This document shows positions 1 to 9,519 of a DNA stretch of 64,000 bases, piece after piece (position 1 is the stretch's first letter; each line of letters starts with the position of its first letter). The DNA is taken from positions 1 through 64,000 of the forward strand of contig CAZKWC010000006.1 of the NCBI GenBank assembly GCA_964556425.1, given 5' to 3'. The position numbers and the translations under genes were made by a program. Under the pieces are notes generated by a model. It searched no databases, was not told the DNA's origin, and saw nothing but the letters and a program-made list of their open reading frames with translations. This stretch comes from JALQUL01 sp964556425 (GTDB taxonomy: Bacteria; Pseudomonadota; Gammaproteobacteria; Burkholderiales; Burkholderiaceae_C).

Positions 1-42
1 GGTCGTTTTTAAAATTCAGCAGCTTATAAGGCCAAAAGGTAA

Positions 43-80
43 AAAACCAGTGATTCAAAAAATCACTGGTTTTATTTTTT
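43..80 (+). terminator. Intrinsic terminator of a gene upstream of the window
   Basis: A 12-bp stem (43-54 with 62-73, AAAACCAGTGAT and its complement) is followed by a run of T. It probably ends a plus-strand transcript that starts left of the window. Confidence 0.7.
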
Positions 81-384
81 TGAGGCTTGTAATTTAAAAA
101 ATAGTCCTGAAATAAGTGGGGGACTTATTAAGCCTCTACAATTGCATTTGCCTAGTTTTTGTTAACGGAATAGTTAAGAATTCTGTAGCATAGTGTTTTG
201 TATTGTTTGTAACCTAGCTTTGGGCAAGTTATAGTGTTATTTTTTCATCAATATATTTATGATGTTAAAAGTGGACTCTGTAAACCGCTCCAATCTGTCC
301 CACAGCCAATCAAGTCACTTGATGCTGCAGTAGCCTTGATTTTAAATTCTACTCACAAACTGTTTTTTTTACTAAAGGAAAATT
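81..384. other. Intergenic region upstream of sodB
   Basis: About 300 bases of A+T-rich sequence with no credible gene. A short reading frame (234-422) overlaps the sodB start in another frame and does not look coding. The sodB promoter must lie here. An AAGGA ribosome site sits at 375-379. A small hairpin (AATAAGT/ACTTATT) lies near 113-131. Confidence 0.5.
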
Positions 385-966
385 ATGGAACATACCTTAC
401 CCGCCTTGCCGTTTGCCATTGATGCATTAGCCCCTCATTATTCTAAAGAAACCCTCGAGTTTCATCATGGTAAACATCACAACGCCTATGTTGTTAATTT
501 AAACAACTTACAAAAAGGCACTGAATTTGAATCCATGTCTTTAGAAGAAATTATCAAAAAATCAAGTGGTGGTGTTTATAACAACGCAGCTCAAATCTGG
601 AATCACACATTCTTTTGGAATTGCATGAAGCCAAATGGTGGTGGTGCTCCTACTGGTGCTTTAGCCGATGCAATTAATGCAAAATGGGGCTCTTTAGATG
701 CTTTTAAAGAAGCATTCGTGAAGTCAGCCGTAGGTAATTTTGGTTCTGGCTGGACTTGGTTGGTGAAAAAGGCCGACGGCTCGGTTGATATTGTGAACAC
801 AGGCGCAGCAGGTACACCTTTAACTACTGCTGACACTGCGTTATTAACCGTTGACGTATGGGAACATGCATATTACATTGACTATCGTAATTTGCGTCAA
901 AAGTTTGTTGAAACTTTCTTGGCTAATTTGGTCAATTGGGAATTTGCAGAAAAGAATTTTGCTTAA
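385..966 (+). CDS. sodB: Superoxide dismutase, iron type
   Basis: Cytoplasmic superoxide dismutase that converts superoxide to hydrogen peroxide and oxygen. The 193-residue length matches the Fe-SodB family. The four metal ligands are visible: H27, H74 (in NNAAQIWNHTFFW), D157 and H161 (in DVWEHAYYIDY). The stretch NNAAQIWNH and the Gln at 70 favour an iron enzyme over a manganese one, though metal choice cannot be proved by eye. The start has AAGGA at good spacing. The gene stands alone and is closed by a strong terminator, so it is probably monocistronic. Confidence 0.96.
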   Translation: MEHTLPALPFAIDALAPHYSKETLEFHHGKHHNAYVVNLNNLQKGTEFESMSLEEIIKKSSGGVYNNAAQIWNHTFFWNCMKPNGGGAPTGALADAINAKWGSLDAFKEAFVKSAVGNFGSGWTWLVKKADGSVDIVNTGAAGTPLTTADTALLTVDVWEHAYYIDYRNLRQKFVETFLANLVNWEFAEKNFA

Positions 967-1012
967 TTAAAGCAAACATAATGCCAGTAAAACGGCTGGC
1001 ATGTATTTAATG

Positions 1013-1048
1013 TCCAACTCCTATATAAATTGGAGTTGGATTTTTTTT
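1013..1048 (+). terminator. Intrinsic terminator after sodB
   Basis: A 9-bp stem (TCCAACTCC, 1013-1021, with GGAGTTGGA, 1032-1040) is followed by eight T. It is oriented to end sodB. The minus-strand reading lacks a T tract. Confidence 0.8.
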
Positions 1049-1060
1049 GTTTACTGCTAA

Positions 1061-1579
1061 TTAGGGTTGAAAAGGAGTACCTTTTAATTGAAAGCCGGCT
1101 TTAATATTTTTAGCTTTAAACCAACCCAAGTTCATTTCCAGTACATACCGAACAGGCTTTTTTGAGCAGTGGGAATCAAGGGTTTGTGGTTTCATATCTT
1201 CCAAATTAACAATCGTGCCGTCATCTGCAATAAAAGCAGCGGTAAGCGGTAACTCAGTGTTTTTCATCCAAAAGCATTGCACTGTAGCTTCTGGAAAGAT
1301 AAACAACATGCCTTCGTGTACAGGCATTGATTTCCTGAACATGAGGCCGATTTGTTTTTCAAGGCCCGATTGAGCAACCTGTGCTTCAATACGATGCATA
1401 CCTGCTTGAAGGCTTACCCTAGGTAAATTGAGCTGTGGGCCATCTTGCGTATAGCCAGCAACAGGGGTTGTGAATAAACTAAATCCAATGACGCTTGCTA
1501 TAGTAAAACTAAAGCTAAAGCTCAACTGAAAAGTTGCTCTTTTAATAGTATTTAAGAATGCATTAAATATTGGTTTCAT
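1061..1579 (-). CDS. DUF192 family exported protein
   Basis: 172 residues. The N-terminus has a positive region followed by a hydrophobic stretch (about residues 18-42, ending near VAGYTQ), so it is probably exported or membrane-anchored. The rest is a DUF192 domain: an early 'EKQIGLMFRKSMPVHEGMLF' block, then FWMKNTELPL with the family's MKNT motif, and a LEMNLGW block near the C-terminus. The biochemical role of DUF192 is not established. No clear Shine-Dalgarno precedes the chosen ATG, so the start is less certain. It is a single gene convergent with sodB. Confidence 0.85.
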   Translation of the reverse strand: MKPIFNAFLNTIKRATFQLSFSFSFTIASVIGFSLFTTPVAGYTQDGPQLNLPRVSLQAGMHRIEAQVAQSGLEKQIGLMFRKSMPVHEGMLFIFPEATVQCFWMKNTELPLTAAFIADDGTIVNLEDMKPQTLDSHCSKKPVRYVLEMNLGWFKAKNIKAGFQLKGTPFQP

Positions 1580-1670
1580 AGCAAAATCTTTAAATTAAGG
1601 AAAACAAATGGTTTGAATTTTTAAATACTATAGTCGAATTGACAGAAACAAGTGTAACGATGAGTACTAA

Positions 1671-1699
1671 AAGCAAAACGCCCGCAAAAGCGGGCGTTT
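1671..1699 (-). terminator. Intrinsic terminator after the small Ala/Lys-rich gene
   Basis: A perfect 10-bp stem (AAACGCCCGC, 1676-1685, with 1690-1699) and AAAA loop. On the minus strand it runs into a T-rich tail, just downstream of the 65-residue gene. Confidence 0.75.
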
Positions 1700-1721
1700 A
1701 AATAATCGTTAAAAACGAATA

Positions 1722-1919
1722 TTATGCTTTAGAAGCTGTAGATGCAGCAGCTTTAGCTTTAGAAGCTTTAGCTTTCATTGGCTTAGCAGCTTTTTTAGCT
1801 TTAGAAGCAGCTGAAGCAGCTACTTTAGCACCAGAAGTTGCAGCTGCAGGAGCAGAAGCAGCAGCGAAAGCGCCAACAGCGAAGAAACCAGCAACCAAAG
1901 CAGCGATAATTTTGTTCAT
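1722..1919 (-). CDS. Small Ala/Lys-rich exported protein
   Basis: 65 residues. A short signal peptide (MNKIIAALVAGFFAVGAFAA) is followed by a mature part made almost only of Ala, Lys and Ser, with repeated KAS and KAA units. Small exported proteins of this composition are common in Burkholderiales but have no assigned function. The basic tail could bind acidic polymers; that is inference from composition. AAGGAT lies 8 bases upstream of the start, and a strong terminator follows, so it is probably a real, separately transcribed gene. Confidence 0.7.
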   Translation of the reverse strand: MNKIIAALVAGFFAVGAFAAASAPAAATSGAKVAASAASKAKKAAKPMKAKASKAKAAASTASKA

Positions 1920-2347
1920 TTTGAGTATCCTTAACTTAACTAATAAAAAACTTAGCAGACCTTTATGAGCCTTGCTACAGACATAACGTATGGGTTTACC
2001 CTAGCGTTGACATTTTTTTAAAAAAATTTTTAAATAAGTTGTGTATGCCCCCAAAAAAGTCATAAGTTTTACGGTAATTCTCAATTTTTCAAAAAGTAGC
2101 TGTTTTTTTGCGACTCTTTTCTATTTATTCTGGACTTTTTGTTGAAAATAAAGTCAACTTGATAAAAATCATCAAAAAAAACGCTTCCAAATGTTAAGTC
2201 GAGTAAGTTTCTTCGCTAAACAAGACAATAAAGTCGGATAAAATGAAAAAGACACTTGAGTTGCAACCACTATTGACTGTTTTGACAGTTTCTAGCAAGC
2301 GACACAGGTCAAACTTGCACGGTAAATCCCTAGGAGACGTTTTTAAT
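1920..2347. other. Divergent intergenic region upstream of icd
   Basis: About 430 bases between a minus-strand small gene and icd. It is A+T-rich and holds an FNR-like site at 2159-2172. A reading frame in phase with icd extends up to 2243 but lacks a good ribosome site and is not conserved in Icd, so I treat 2243-2347 as leader. Confidence 0.5.
2159..2172. promoter_or_regulatory. Possible FNR-type binding site upstream of icd
   Basis: TTGAT-AAAA-ATCAT matches the FNR consensus TTGAT-N4-ATCAA at 9 of 10 positions. It lies about 175 bases upstream of the icd start. Oxygen-dependent control of a TCA-cycle gene would make sense, but one near-match in A+T-rich DNA is weak evidence. Confidence 0.3.
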
Positions 2348-3601
2348 ATGTATCAGCACATCAAGGTGCCCGCACAGGGCGAAAAAATCACCGTCAACGC
2401 AGATATGTCACTCAATGTGCCAGATCAGCCTATTATTCCGTTCATCGAAGGTGACGGTACAGGCGCAGACATTACTCCCGTTATGTTAAAAGTAGTCGAT
2501 GCAGCAGTTGCAAAAAGCTACGGTGGCAAACGTCAAATCCATTGGATGGAAGTTTATGCTGGCGAAAAATCAACCAAAGTTTATGGTCCAGATGTATGGC
2601 TCCCAGAAGAAACTTTACATGCAGTGAAAGACTATGTAGTTTCTATTAAAGGTCCATTAACTACACCAGTAGGCGGCGGTATTCGTTCTTTAAACGTGGC
2701 ATTACGTCAAGAGCTTGACCTTTATGTTTGCTTGCGTCCTATTCAATACTTTGACGGTGTTCCATCACCTGTTAAAGAGCCACAAAAAACCAATATGGTG
2801 ATCTTCCGTGAAAACTCAGAAGACATCTATGCAGGTATTGAGTTTGAAGCTGAATCCGAAAAAGCTAAAAAAGTCATTAAATTCTTGCGTGAAGAAATGG
2901 GCGTTACTAAAATCCGTTTCCCAGAAACTTCTGGTATCGGTATTAAGCCCGTTTCAAAAGAAGGTACACAACGTTTGGTTCGTAAAGCCATTCAGTACGC
3001 TATTGACAACAACAAACCAAGCGTAACGATTGTTCACAAAGGCAACATCATGAAATTCACCGAAGGTGGTTTCCGTGATTGGTCTTACGAATTAGCAGCT
3101 AGCGAATTCGGTGGCGAGTTAATCGATGGCGGTCCATGGATGAAAATTGTTAATCCAAAAACTGGCAAAGAAATCGTTATTAAAGACAGCATTGCTGACG
3201 CATTCTTGCAACAAATTTTGTTACGCCCAGCTGAATATTCTGTTATTGCAACATTAAACCTGAACGGTGACTATGTTTCTGACGCTTTAGCAGCTCAAGT
3301 GGGTGGTATTGGTATTGCTCCTGGCGCTAATTTGTCTGACACCATTGCGATGTTTGAAGCTACCCACGGTACAGCTCCAAAATACGCAGGTAAAGATTAT
3401 GTGAACCCAGGTTCAGAAATTTTATCTGCCGAAATGATGTTGCGTCACATGGGCTGGGTAGAAGCAGCTGACCTTATCATTGAATCAATGAAACGTTCTA
3501 TTAACAGCCGTAAAGTGACTTATGACTTTGCCCGTTTAATGGAAGGTGCAACTCAAGTGAGCTGCTCTGGTTTCGGTCAAGTAATGATCGACCACATGTA
3601 A
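2348..3601 (+). CDS. icd: Isocitrate dehydrogenase, NADP-dependent
   Basis: Oxidative decarboxylation of isocitrate to 2-oxoglutarate in the TCA cycle. The 417-residue product matches the E. coli enzyme length. It has the N-terminal IPFIEGDGTG block, the substrate-binding SLNVALRQELDLYVCLRP stretch with the regulatory-type serine, FRENSEDIYAGIE, and the nucleotide-binding ATHGTAPKYAG region. The ATG at 2348 is chosen because AGGAGA precedes it at 10 bases and the product then starts like other Icd proteins. An upstream in-frame ATG at 2243 would add 35 unconserved residues. Confidence 0.96.
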   Translation: MYQHIKVPAQGEKITVNADMSLNVPDQPIIPFIEGDGTGADITPVMLKVVDAAVAKSYGGKRQIHWMEVYAGEKSTKVYGPDVWLPEETLHAVKDYVVSIKGPLTTPVGGGIRSLNVALRQELDLYVCLRPIQYFDGVPSPVKEPQKTNMVIFRENSEDIYAGIEFEAESEKAKKVIKFLREEMGVTKIRFPETSGIGIKPVSKEGTQRLVRKAIQYAIDNNKPSVTIVHKGNIMKFTEGGFRDWSYELAASEFGGELIDGGPWMKIVNPKTGKEIVIKDSIADAFLQQILLRPAEYSVIATLNLNGDYVSDALAAQVGGIGIAPGANLSDTIAMFEATHGTAPKYAGKDYVNPGSEILSAEMMLRHMGWVEAADLIIESMKRSINSRKVTYDFARLMEGATQVSCSGFGQVMIDHM

Positions 3602-3664
3602 TAGATATATACGAAGCTGGAAATCCACTACCTTGCGTAGTTGAACCAGTTGAGTTATTTTTAA

Positions 3665-3698
3665 AAACCACCAAACAAATGGGTTTGGTGGTTTTTTT
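3665..3698 (+). terminator. Intrinsic terminator after icd
   Basis: A 12-bp stem (AAACCACCAAAC, 3665-3676, with 3683-3694) continues into a T run to 3698. Confidence 0.8.
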
Positions 3699-4057
3699 AT
3701 TTTTAGCCCTTGTGATTTAAAGTTTGGGTCTTAAATGCATCACTGTTCTAGAATAAGAAAAGCGAAAGCGATTGATAATAGAAATAGCCAGACATATTGA
3801 ACAGGTTAATCTATTATTTTTTACTTTTTTTCAAAAAAAGTGATAAATTGTGAGCCGTTTCATAAAATAAAGTGACATGTTGCGAAACTCAAGTCGCGCA
3901 GGCTAGGGTCATAATTGGAATGGTTGATTGGTCGGATGTTATTTACCCCTAGATATTTTTATGGGTAAAAAAACAACTCAATCAACTTTCCTAGTAACTA
4001 CTATGAATGCGCTTAAGGGATTTGCTGCAGGTTGCAAAATATAAAGGTAAGACAGTT
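3699..4057. other. Intergenic region upstream of clpS
   Basis: About 360 A+T-rich bases holding the clpS promoter and no gene I can support. A 26-codon frame beginning at 3961 has no ribosome site. Confidence 0.45.
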
Positions 4058-4465
4058 GTGAAATTTTTACAGGAAATTCAATCGGACAGCATTGATTTGT
4101 CGGCATGGCAAAACTCAGACACACCGCCATTTTTGCCTCCAAAAGCACCCGCCGATAATGGCAATGATGCAGGCAATGTGGTGTTAGAGCGCCAGCGTCA
4201 GAAAATTGCCCCACCCTCCATGTATCAAGTCGTCATGCTAAATGATGACTATACCCCTATGGAGTTTGTGGTTTTAGTGATTCAATCGGTATTTGCAAAG
4301 GACATTGAAACAGCAACACAAATTATGTTAAAAATACATGTTGAAGGAAGAGCGGTTTGTGGGGTTTATACCCAAGATATTGCCACTTCTAAAGCCACTC
4401 AAGTAATGGAGTTGGCACAAAGTGAAGGTCACCCTTTGCAATGTATAAGTGAACCGGTTGCCTAA
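4058..4465 (+). CDS. clpS: ClpS, adaptor of the ClpA protease
   Basis: Cytoplasmic adaptor that delivers N-end-rule substrates to ClpAP. The conserved core begins at PPSMYQVVMLNDDYTPMEFV and continues through KIHVEGRAVCGVYT to HPLQC near the C-terminus, all family signatures. I chose the GTG at 4058 because AAAGGT lies about 9 bases upstream; an in-frame ATG at 4007 has no ribosome site. Even from 4058 the 135-residue product carries about 50 residues before the core, longer than the usual adaptor. clpA follows after an unusually long gap. Confidence 0.9.
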   Translation: MKFLQEIQSDSIDLSAWQNSDTPPFLPPKAPADNGNDAGNVVLERQRQKIAPPSMYQVVMLNDDYTPMEFVVLVIQSVFAKDIETATQIMLKIHVEGRAVCGVYTQDIATSKATQVMELAQSEGHPLQCISEPVA

Positions 4466-4934
4466 CTAATAATTGGTAAACGGTTGGATAATCAAAAAAT
4501 TCAAGTTGCAGAACTGAAAGCTTTAACACTTCAATGATTAGCTCCTTGAATATAACATTTGATAGTTTTAGGAAGACTTTGATTCAATCTTTTAGAATTT
4601 ATTGTAGAAAAATGAATACTTTAAAGAAATTAGTCGGTTGTTGAATTAATATTCGGTTATTAGATATAAATTTATTTTGAAGATTGTTTTCTAAGATACA
4701 AATTTTAATGTTGGTGAACCATTAAGGAAGCTGTAGTATTTGATAATAGAAGCGTTAATGAGGCGATTAAAAAGACAGTTAGCTAGACGTGTTCTCACTT
4801 TAAACGGTAAAAAACACATCTTCTTTTGCTAGATAACCGTCCAATTGAGCTTCATAAAAGTTTTATTAAATGGTGTTACAGGCTCTTTAAGTAGTAAGTG
4901 AAAGTGCAAATTTAAAGGCTAAAAAGGATCGACT
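4466..4934. other. Intergenic region between clpS and clpA
   Basis: 469 bases, very A+T-rich, with no coding frame or RNA gene that I recognise. The two genes are normally close together, so clpA probably has its own promoter here. Confidence 0.5.
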
Positions 4935-7274
4935 ATGATTGCGCAAGAATTAGAAGTAAGTTTGCACATGGCTTTTGTCGAAGCTCGTCAAAAGCGCCAT
5001 GAGTTTATTACCGTTGAGCATTTGTTATTGGCATTGCTAGACAACCCAAGTGCACAAGACGTATTAAAAGCCTGTGCAGTAAATATTAATGAGTTAAGAA
5101 AATCACTCACCAATTTCATCACCGAGCATACCCCGCAAGTAGAGGGTACCGAAGAGGTGGATACACAGCCCACACTGGGTTTTCAAAGGGTGATTCAACG
5201 TGCCATTATGCATGTTCAATCCACTGCGAGTGGTAAAAAAGAAGTGGTGGGCGCCAATGTTTTAGTTGCCATTTACGGCGAAAAAGACTCTCATGCGGTG
5301 TATTATTTGCACCAGCAAGGTGTGGCTCGCCTTGATGTAGTGAATTATTTGGCCCATGGTATTCGCAAGGGCGACAATCCAGAGGCTGCTAAACCCAATA
5401 ATGAAGCTACCCCTGAGCAAGAGCAAGAGGGCAGCGATAAAGCTGAACGTGCAACCGCATTAGACCAATTCACCCAAAACCTTAATCAATTGGCTAAAGA
5501 GGGCAAAATTGATCCCCTCATCGGTCGTGATTTTGAAGTAGAGCGAACCATACAAATTTTATGCCGTAGGCGTAAAAACAATCCTATGTTGGTGGGCGAA
5601 GCAGGCGTGGGTAAAACGGCTATTGCTGAAGGTTTGGCTTGGCGTATTACCCAAGGCACAGTGCCAGAAATTCTAAAAGACGCAGAAGTGTTTTCTTTAG
5701 ATATGGGTGCTTTGTTGGCGGGTACTAAATACCGCGGTGATTTCGAACAGCGCTTAAAAGCGGTCATGAAATGCCTCAAAGACAAACCCTCTAGCGTTTT
5801 GTTCATTGATGAAATCCACACCTTGATTGGTGCAGGTGCTGCCTCTGGTGGCACTATGGATGCTTCCAATTTGCTTAAACCAGCTCTTAGCTCTGGCCAA
5901 TTAAAATGTATTGGTGCGACTACCTTTACTGAATACCGCTCCATTTTCGAAAAAGATGCTGCCCTGTCGCGTCGCTTCCAAAAAATTGATGTGGTAGAGC
6001 CTACGGTTGCTGAAACAGTAGAAATTTTAAAAGGCTTAAAGTCACGCTTTGAAGAGCATCATGGCGTTAAATACGCAGTGTCTGCCCTACAGGCAGCAGC
6101 CGAATTAAGTGCCCGTTACATCAACGATAGACATTTGCCCGATAAGGCCATTGATGTGATTGATGAAGCTGGTGCTGCACAACGTGTTTTAGTGGCTTCT
6201 AAACGGAAAAAAGTAATTTCTAAAACGGAAGTAGAAGAAATTGTTGCCAAAATTGCGCGTATTCCACCCGCCAGTGTCAGCAATAACGACCGTAGTAAAT
6301 TACAAACCCTAGAGCGTGATTTAAAAAGCGTGGTGTTTGGTCAAGACAAAGCACTTGATGTGCTGGCTTCTGCTGTCAAAATGGCTCGTTCTGGCCTTGG
6401 TAAGGTCGACAAACCAATCGGTAGCTTTTTGTTTAGTGGCCCAACCGGTGTGGGCAAAACCGAAGCGGCTAAACAATTAGCTTATATTTTGGGCATTGAA
6501 CTAATTCGTTTTGATATGTCAGAGTATATGGAGCGCCATGCAGTGAGCCGTTTGATAGGTGCACCTCCAGGTTATGTTGGCTTTGACCAAGGTGGTTTAT
6601 TAACCGAGGCGGTCACTAAAAAACCGCATTGTGTTTTATTACTAGACGAGATTGAAAAAGCGCATCCCGATATATTCAATGTCTTGTTGCAAGTTATGGA
6701 TCACGGAACCCTTACCGACAATAATGGTCGCAAGGCGGACTTCCGTAATGTCATTATTATAATGACGACCAATGCTGGCGCCGAGACCATGAATAAGGCT
6801 ACTATTGGCTTTACTAATCCGCGTGAAGTAGGTGATGAAATGGCTGATTTAAAACGCCTATTCAGCCCTGAATTCCGTAACCGCCTAGATGCTCAAGTGA
6901 GCTTCAAACCACTCGATGAAAATATTATTTTACGTGTGGTCGATAAGTTCTTATTGCAACTTGAAACTCAACTCGCAGAGAAAAAAGTCGAAGTCTCTTT
7001 CACCGACAATTTGCGTCGCTACTTAGCCAAAAAAGGTTTCGATCCACTCATGGGTGCAAGGCCAATGCAACGCCTTATCCAAGATATGATTCGCCGTGCT
7101 TTGGCCGATGAATTATTATTTGGACGCTTAGTCGATGGCGGTCGCTTAATTGTAGATGTAATAGTTACCCAAGACGAAAAAGGAGTTGATCAAGGTGAAG
7201 TCAAATTAGAAATTACTCCTTTACCTAAAAAAGAAGGTAAGTCTAAATCTGAACCAGAAAACTCCGTCAATTAA
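4935..7274 (+). CDS. clpA: ClpA, ATPase subunit of ClpAP protease
   Basis: AAA+ unfoldase that feeds substrates into ClpP. The 779 residues hold an N-terminal Clp repeat domain (about 1-145), then two AAA+ modules. Walker A motifs are GEAGVGKT (221-228) and GPTGVGKT (502-509). Walker B motifs are LFIDEIHTL and LLLDEIEKAH. A C-terminal ClpB-D2-type region ends the fold. The segment between the modules is short, as in ClpA rather than ClpB. AAGGA precedes the ATG. With clpS it forms the N-end-rule pathway. Confidence 0.96.
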   Translation: MIAQELEVSLHMAFVEARQKRHEFITVEHLLLALLDNPSAQDVLKACAVNINELRKSLTNFITEHTPQVEGTEEVDTQPTLGFQRVIQRAIMHVQSTASGKKEVVGANVLVAIYGEKDSHAVYYLHQQGVARLDVVNYLAHGIRKGDNPEAAKPNNEATPEQEQEGSDKAERATALDQFTQNLNQLAKEGKIDPLIGRDFEVERTIQILCRRRKNNPMLVGEAGVGKTAIAEGLAWRITQGTVPEILKDAEVFSLDMGALLAGTKYRGDFEQRLKAVMKCLKDKPSSVLFIDEIHTLIGAGAASGGTMDASNLLKPALSSGQLKCIGATTFTEYRSIFEKDAALSRRFQKIDVVEPTVAETVEILKGLKSRFEEHHGVKYAVSALQAAAELSARYINDRHLPDKAIDVIDEAGAAQRVLVASKRKKVISKTEVEEIVAKIARIPPASVSNNDRSKLQTLERDLKSVVFGQDKALDVLASAVKMARSGLGKVDKPIGSFLFSGPTGVGKTEAAKQLAYILGIELIRFDMSEYMERHAVSRLIGAPPGYVGFDQGGLLTEAVTKKPHCVLLLDEIEKAHPDIFNVLLQVMDHGTLTDNNGRKADFRNVIIIMTTNAGAETMNKATIGFTNPREVGDEMADLKRLFSPEFRNRLDAQVSFKPLDENIILRVVDKFLLQLETQLAEKKVEVSFTDNLRRYLAKKGFDPLMGARPMQRLIQDMIRRALADELLFGRLVDGGRLIVDVIVTQDEKGVDQGEVKLEITPLPKKEGKSKSEPENSVN

Positions 7275-7397
7275 TGACGTGCAAATGGTATTTTTTGAAT
7301 TTATTTCCAGCCTAGCTAGTTTTACAACAAAGCGACTAGGCTAGAAAATAAATACATTGAATTACCTAGCTTCATAAATTTTATTGTGTATGCTTAC

Positions 7398-7430
7398 AAG
7401 CCAGCCCCTTTTTTTGGGCTGGCTTTTTTT
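7398..7430 (+). terminator. Intrinsic terminator after clpA
   Basis: A 10-bp stem (AAGCCAGCCC, 7398-7407, with 7416-7425) leads into a T run. It ends 18 bases before the sbcB start. Confidence 0.8.
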
Positions 7431-7448
7431 ATTGGGGGTTGGTAAACC

Positions 7449-8921
7449 ATGACAATGACTTTTTTATGGCATGACTATGAAACTTTTGGAATTAGTCCTA
7501 GGCGTGATCGGCCCTCTCAGTTTGCCGCAATTCGTACCGATGCTGACCTCAATGAAATCGGTGAACCGATTAATATTTTTTGTCAAATTCCTGATGATTA
7601 TTTACCCGACCCAGTTGCTTGTTTGTTAACTGGTATTAGCCCACAAAAATGCCAGCAAGAAGGCCTGCCAGAAGCTCAGTTTGCAAGTGTCATAGAGAAA
7701 GCTTTAGCTATGCCAGGCACGGTAGGGGTGGGTTATAACTCGATTCGTTTTGATGATGAAGTAACCCGATTTTTATTTTGGCGCAATTTAATCGATCCCT
7801 ACTCGCGTGAGTGGCGTAACCAATGTGGGCGTTGGGATATTTTAGATATGGTCAGAACCGTTTATGCTTTAAGGCCTAACACCCTTCAATGGCCTCTTAA
7901 ACCAGACGGTAAACCGAGTTTTAAACTAGAGAATTTATCGGTAGCCAATGGTTTGATTCATGAAGCAGCTCATGATGCTCTCTCTGATGTAAGAGCAACG
8001 ATTGGTCTGGCAAGACTAATTAAACAAAGACAACCCAAGTTATTTGATTTTTGCTTAAGCCTGCGCAAAAAAGATAAGGTTCAACAAGAAATGACTTGGC
8101 CGTCTCAAAGACCTTTTCTGCATGTGTCGGGTCGATTTCCCATCGAAAGAGGCGCTATGGCTTGGATGTGGCCCTTGGCAGAGCATCCTAAAAATAAGAA
8201 TGAAATCATCGCTTGGGATTTAGCTTATGACCCTAGTATTTTGGCTCAGTTAAGTCCACAAGAGATTAGAGACCGGATGTACATGACCAATGAGCAACTT
8301 GCGCAAAATGGTTGGCAACGTTTAGCTTTTAAATCTATTCATATTAATAAAAGTCCGGTGGTGATTGCTAACCCCAAGGTAATGAGCCCAGAAACAGCTA
8401 CTCAATATGGTTTTGACAACCATGCTTTGTATGACGACCATTTACAAAAAGCACAAAGTTTAGTACTTCAAGCAGATTTTTGGGAAAAAATTTGGCTACC
8501 GTTTGAGTCCACTGAAAATGATGTGGAGGAGGATTTGTACAATGGATTTTTAAGTAATGAAGACCGAAGGAAGCTTGATTTTTATCGTACCTTGACGCCC
8601 GACGAGTTGGCTCTTAAAAGTAAAGCCTTTGATGATGAAAGGTTAGAAGAGTTGCTGTTTCGTTATCGTTGTAAAAATCACTATACGTTTTTAAGCAATG
8701 AAGAGAAGCAAATTTGGCTTGAGCATTGCATTAATCGCATGACCAAGCCAAGTATTATTTTCAGGAATTTGGATGCTTTTATTGCTGAAATTCAAAGCTT
8801 AGAAATCGATGTAATGCAGCAAATGGAGGGCGATAAAAAAACTAAGCAGTTAGAGCTTCTAATCAATTTGAAACAGTTTGCCGAGCAAAGAGCAAAAATA
8901 TTTCAAATTGTTTCAAAGTAG
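7449..8921 (+). CDS. sbcB: Exodeoxyribonuclease I
   Basis: 3'-5' single-strand DNA exonuclease used in recombination and mismatch repair. 490 residues, close to the family length. The DnaQ-type active site opens with D9-Y-E11 in WHDYETFG, continues with GYNSIRFDDEV, and closes with HDALSDVRATIGLA. The SH3-like and C-terminal helical parts typical of ExoI follow. Two ATG codons (7449 and 7455) are possible starts; neither has a strong ribosome site beyond the GGGGGTTGG upstream. Confidence 0.93.
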   Translation: MTMTFLWHDYETFGISPRRDRPSQFAAIRTDADLNEIGEPINIFCQIPDDYLPDPVACLLTGISPQKCQQEGLPEAQFASVIEKALAMPGTVGVGYNSIRFDDEVTRFLFWRNLIDPYSREWRNQCGRWDILDMVRTVYALRPNTLQWPLKPDGKPSFKLENLSVANGLIHEAAHDALSDVRATIGLARLIKQRQPKLFDFCLSLRKKDKVQQEMTWPSQRPFLHVSGRFPIERGAMAWMWPLAEHPKNKNEIIAWDLAYDPSILAQLSPQEIRDRMYMTNEQLAQNGWQRLAFKSIHINKSPVVIANPKVMSPETATQYGFDNHALYDDHLQKAQSLVLQADFWEKIWLPFESTENDVEEDLYNGFLSNEDRRKLDFYRTLTPDELALKSKAFDDERLEELLFRYRCKNHYTFLSNEEKQIWLEHCINRMTKPSIIFRNLDAFIAEIQSLEIDVMQQMEGDKKTKQLELLINLKQFAEQRAKIFQIVSK

Positions 8922-9009
8922 TACTATTACAACAAAAATTATTAAAAACTAATTTTTGAGAGGAGTGTTGCTAAGGCAACTGCTTATTAAAACCCTTAAA
9001 TGGTACTAG

Positions 9010-9519
9010 TTATTCGTTTACAGAGGGAATAGTGCTTAGATAGGCAGCACGTAATTCTTCTACTCGCTTACGATTAATGCGAAAGTCATTTCGCCCAAGC
9101 CGACTTGCTGATCGAATTTGAATTAAATTATTGGGTGCATCAAAAAACATTTCAAGATCATCCACAAAACGCAGTTTTAAACTTTCACATTCAGCATGTA
9201 AATAATATTTATCTTGTTTAATCACTTTAATACCCCGCATGGCATTAAGCAGACCACCAAGTCTTAATAAAGATTGCTCTGCATTTTCATTGAGGACTGG
9301 AAATGCTTCAACAGAAGCATATTTGGCCTGCGGATGTTCAGGGTAATAATGAGCTTGGCTACTCACACTATTGGGCGTAACAGAGGGAGTTTTTAGTCGA
9401 TTATTATGTACACCTAAGTCTCCAGGAGGTTTACCTCTTAGCAGTCCAAGTTGACCTGCTAACCAAAATAAACCAATTACTATGACAACAAACAGAAACA
9501 AGTATCTAAGGGCGAGCAT
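9010..9519 (-). CDS. DUF1499 family membrane-anchored protein
   Basis: 169 residues. An N-terminal hydrophobic helix (about residues 4-22) anchors or exports it. The domain starts with the DUF1499 hallmark GDLGVHNNRLKTPSVTPNSV and ends with the conserved IQIRSASRLGRNDFRINRKRVEELR. The function of DUF1499 is not known. It lies downstream of the HerA-like gene on the same strand with a gap of about 200 bases. Confidence 0.85.
   Translation of the reverse strand: MLALRYLFLFVVIVIGLFWLAGQLGLLRGKPPGDLGVHNNRLKTPSVTPNSVSSQAHYYPEHPQAKYASVEAFPVLNENAEQSLLRLGGLLNAMRGIKVIKQDKYYLHAECESLKLRFVDDLEMFFDAPNNLIQIRSASRLGRNDFRINRKRVEELRAAYLSTIPSVNE

Noticed and set aside
2243..2347. Upstream extension of icd
   Set aside because: The 35 added residues are not found in Icd proteins, and the ATG at 2348 has the only good ribosome site.
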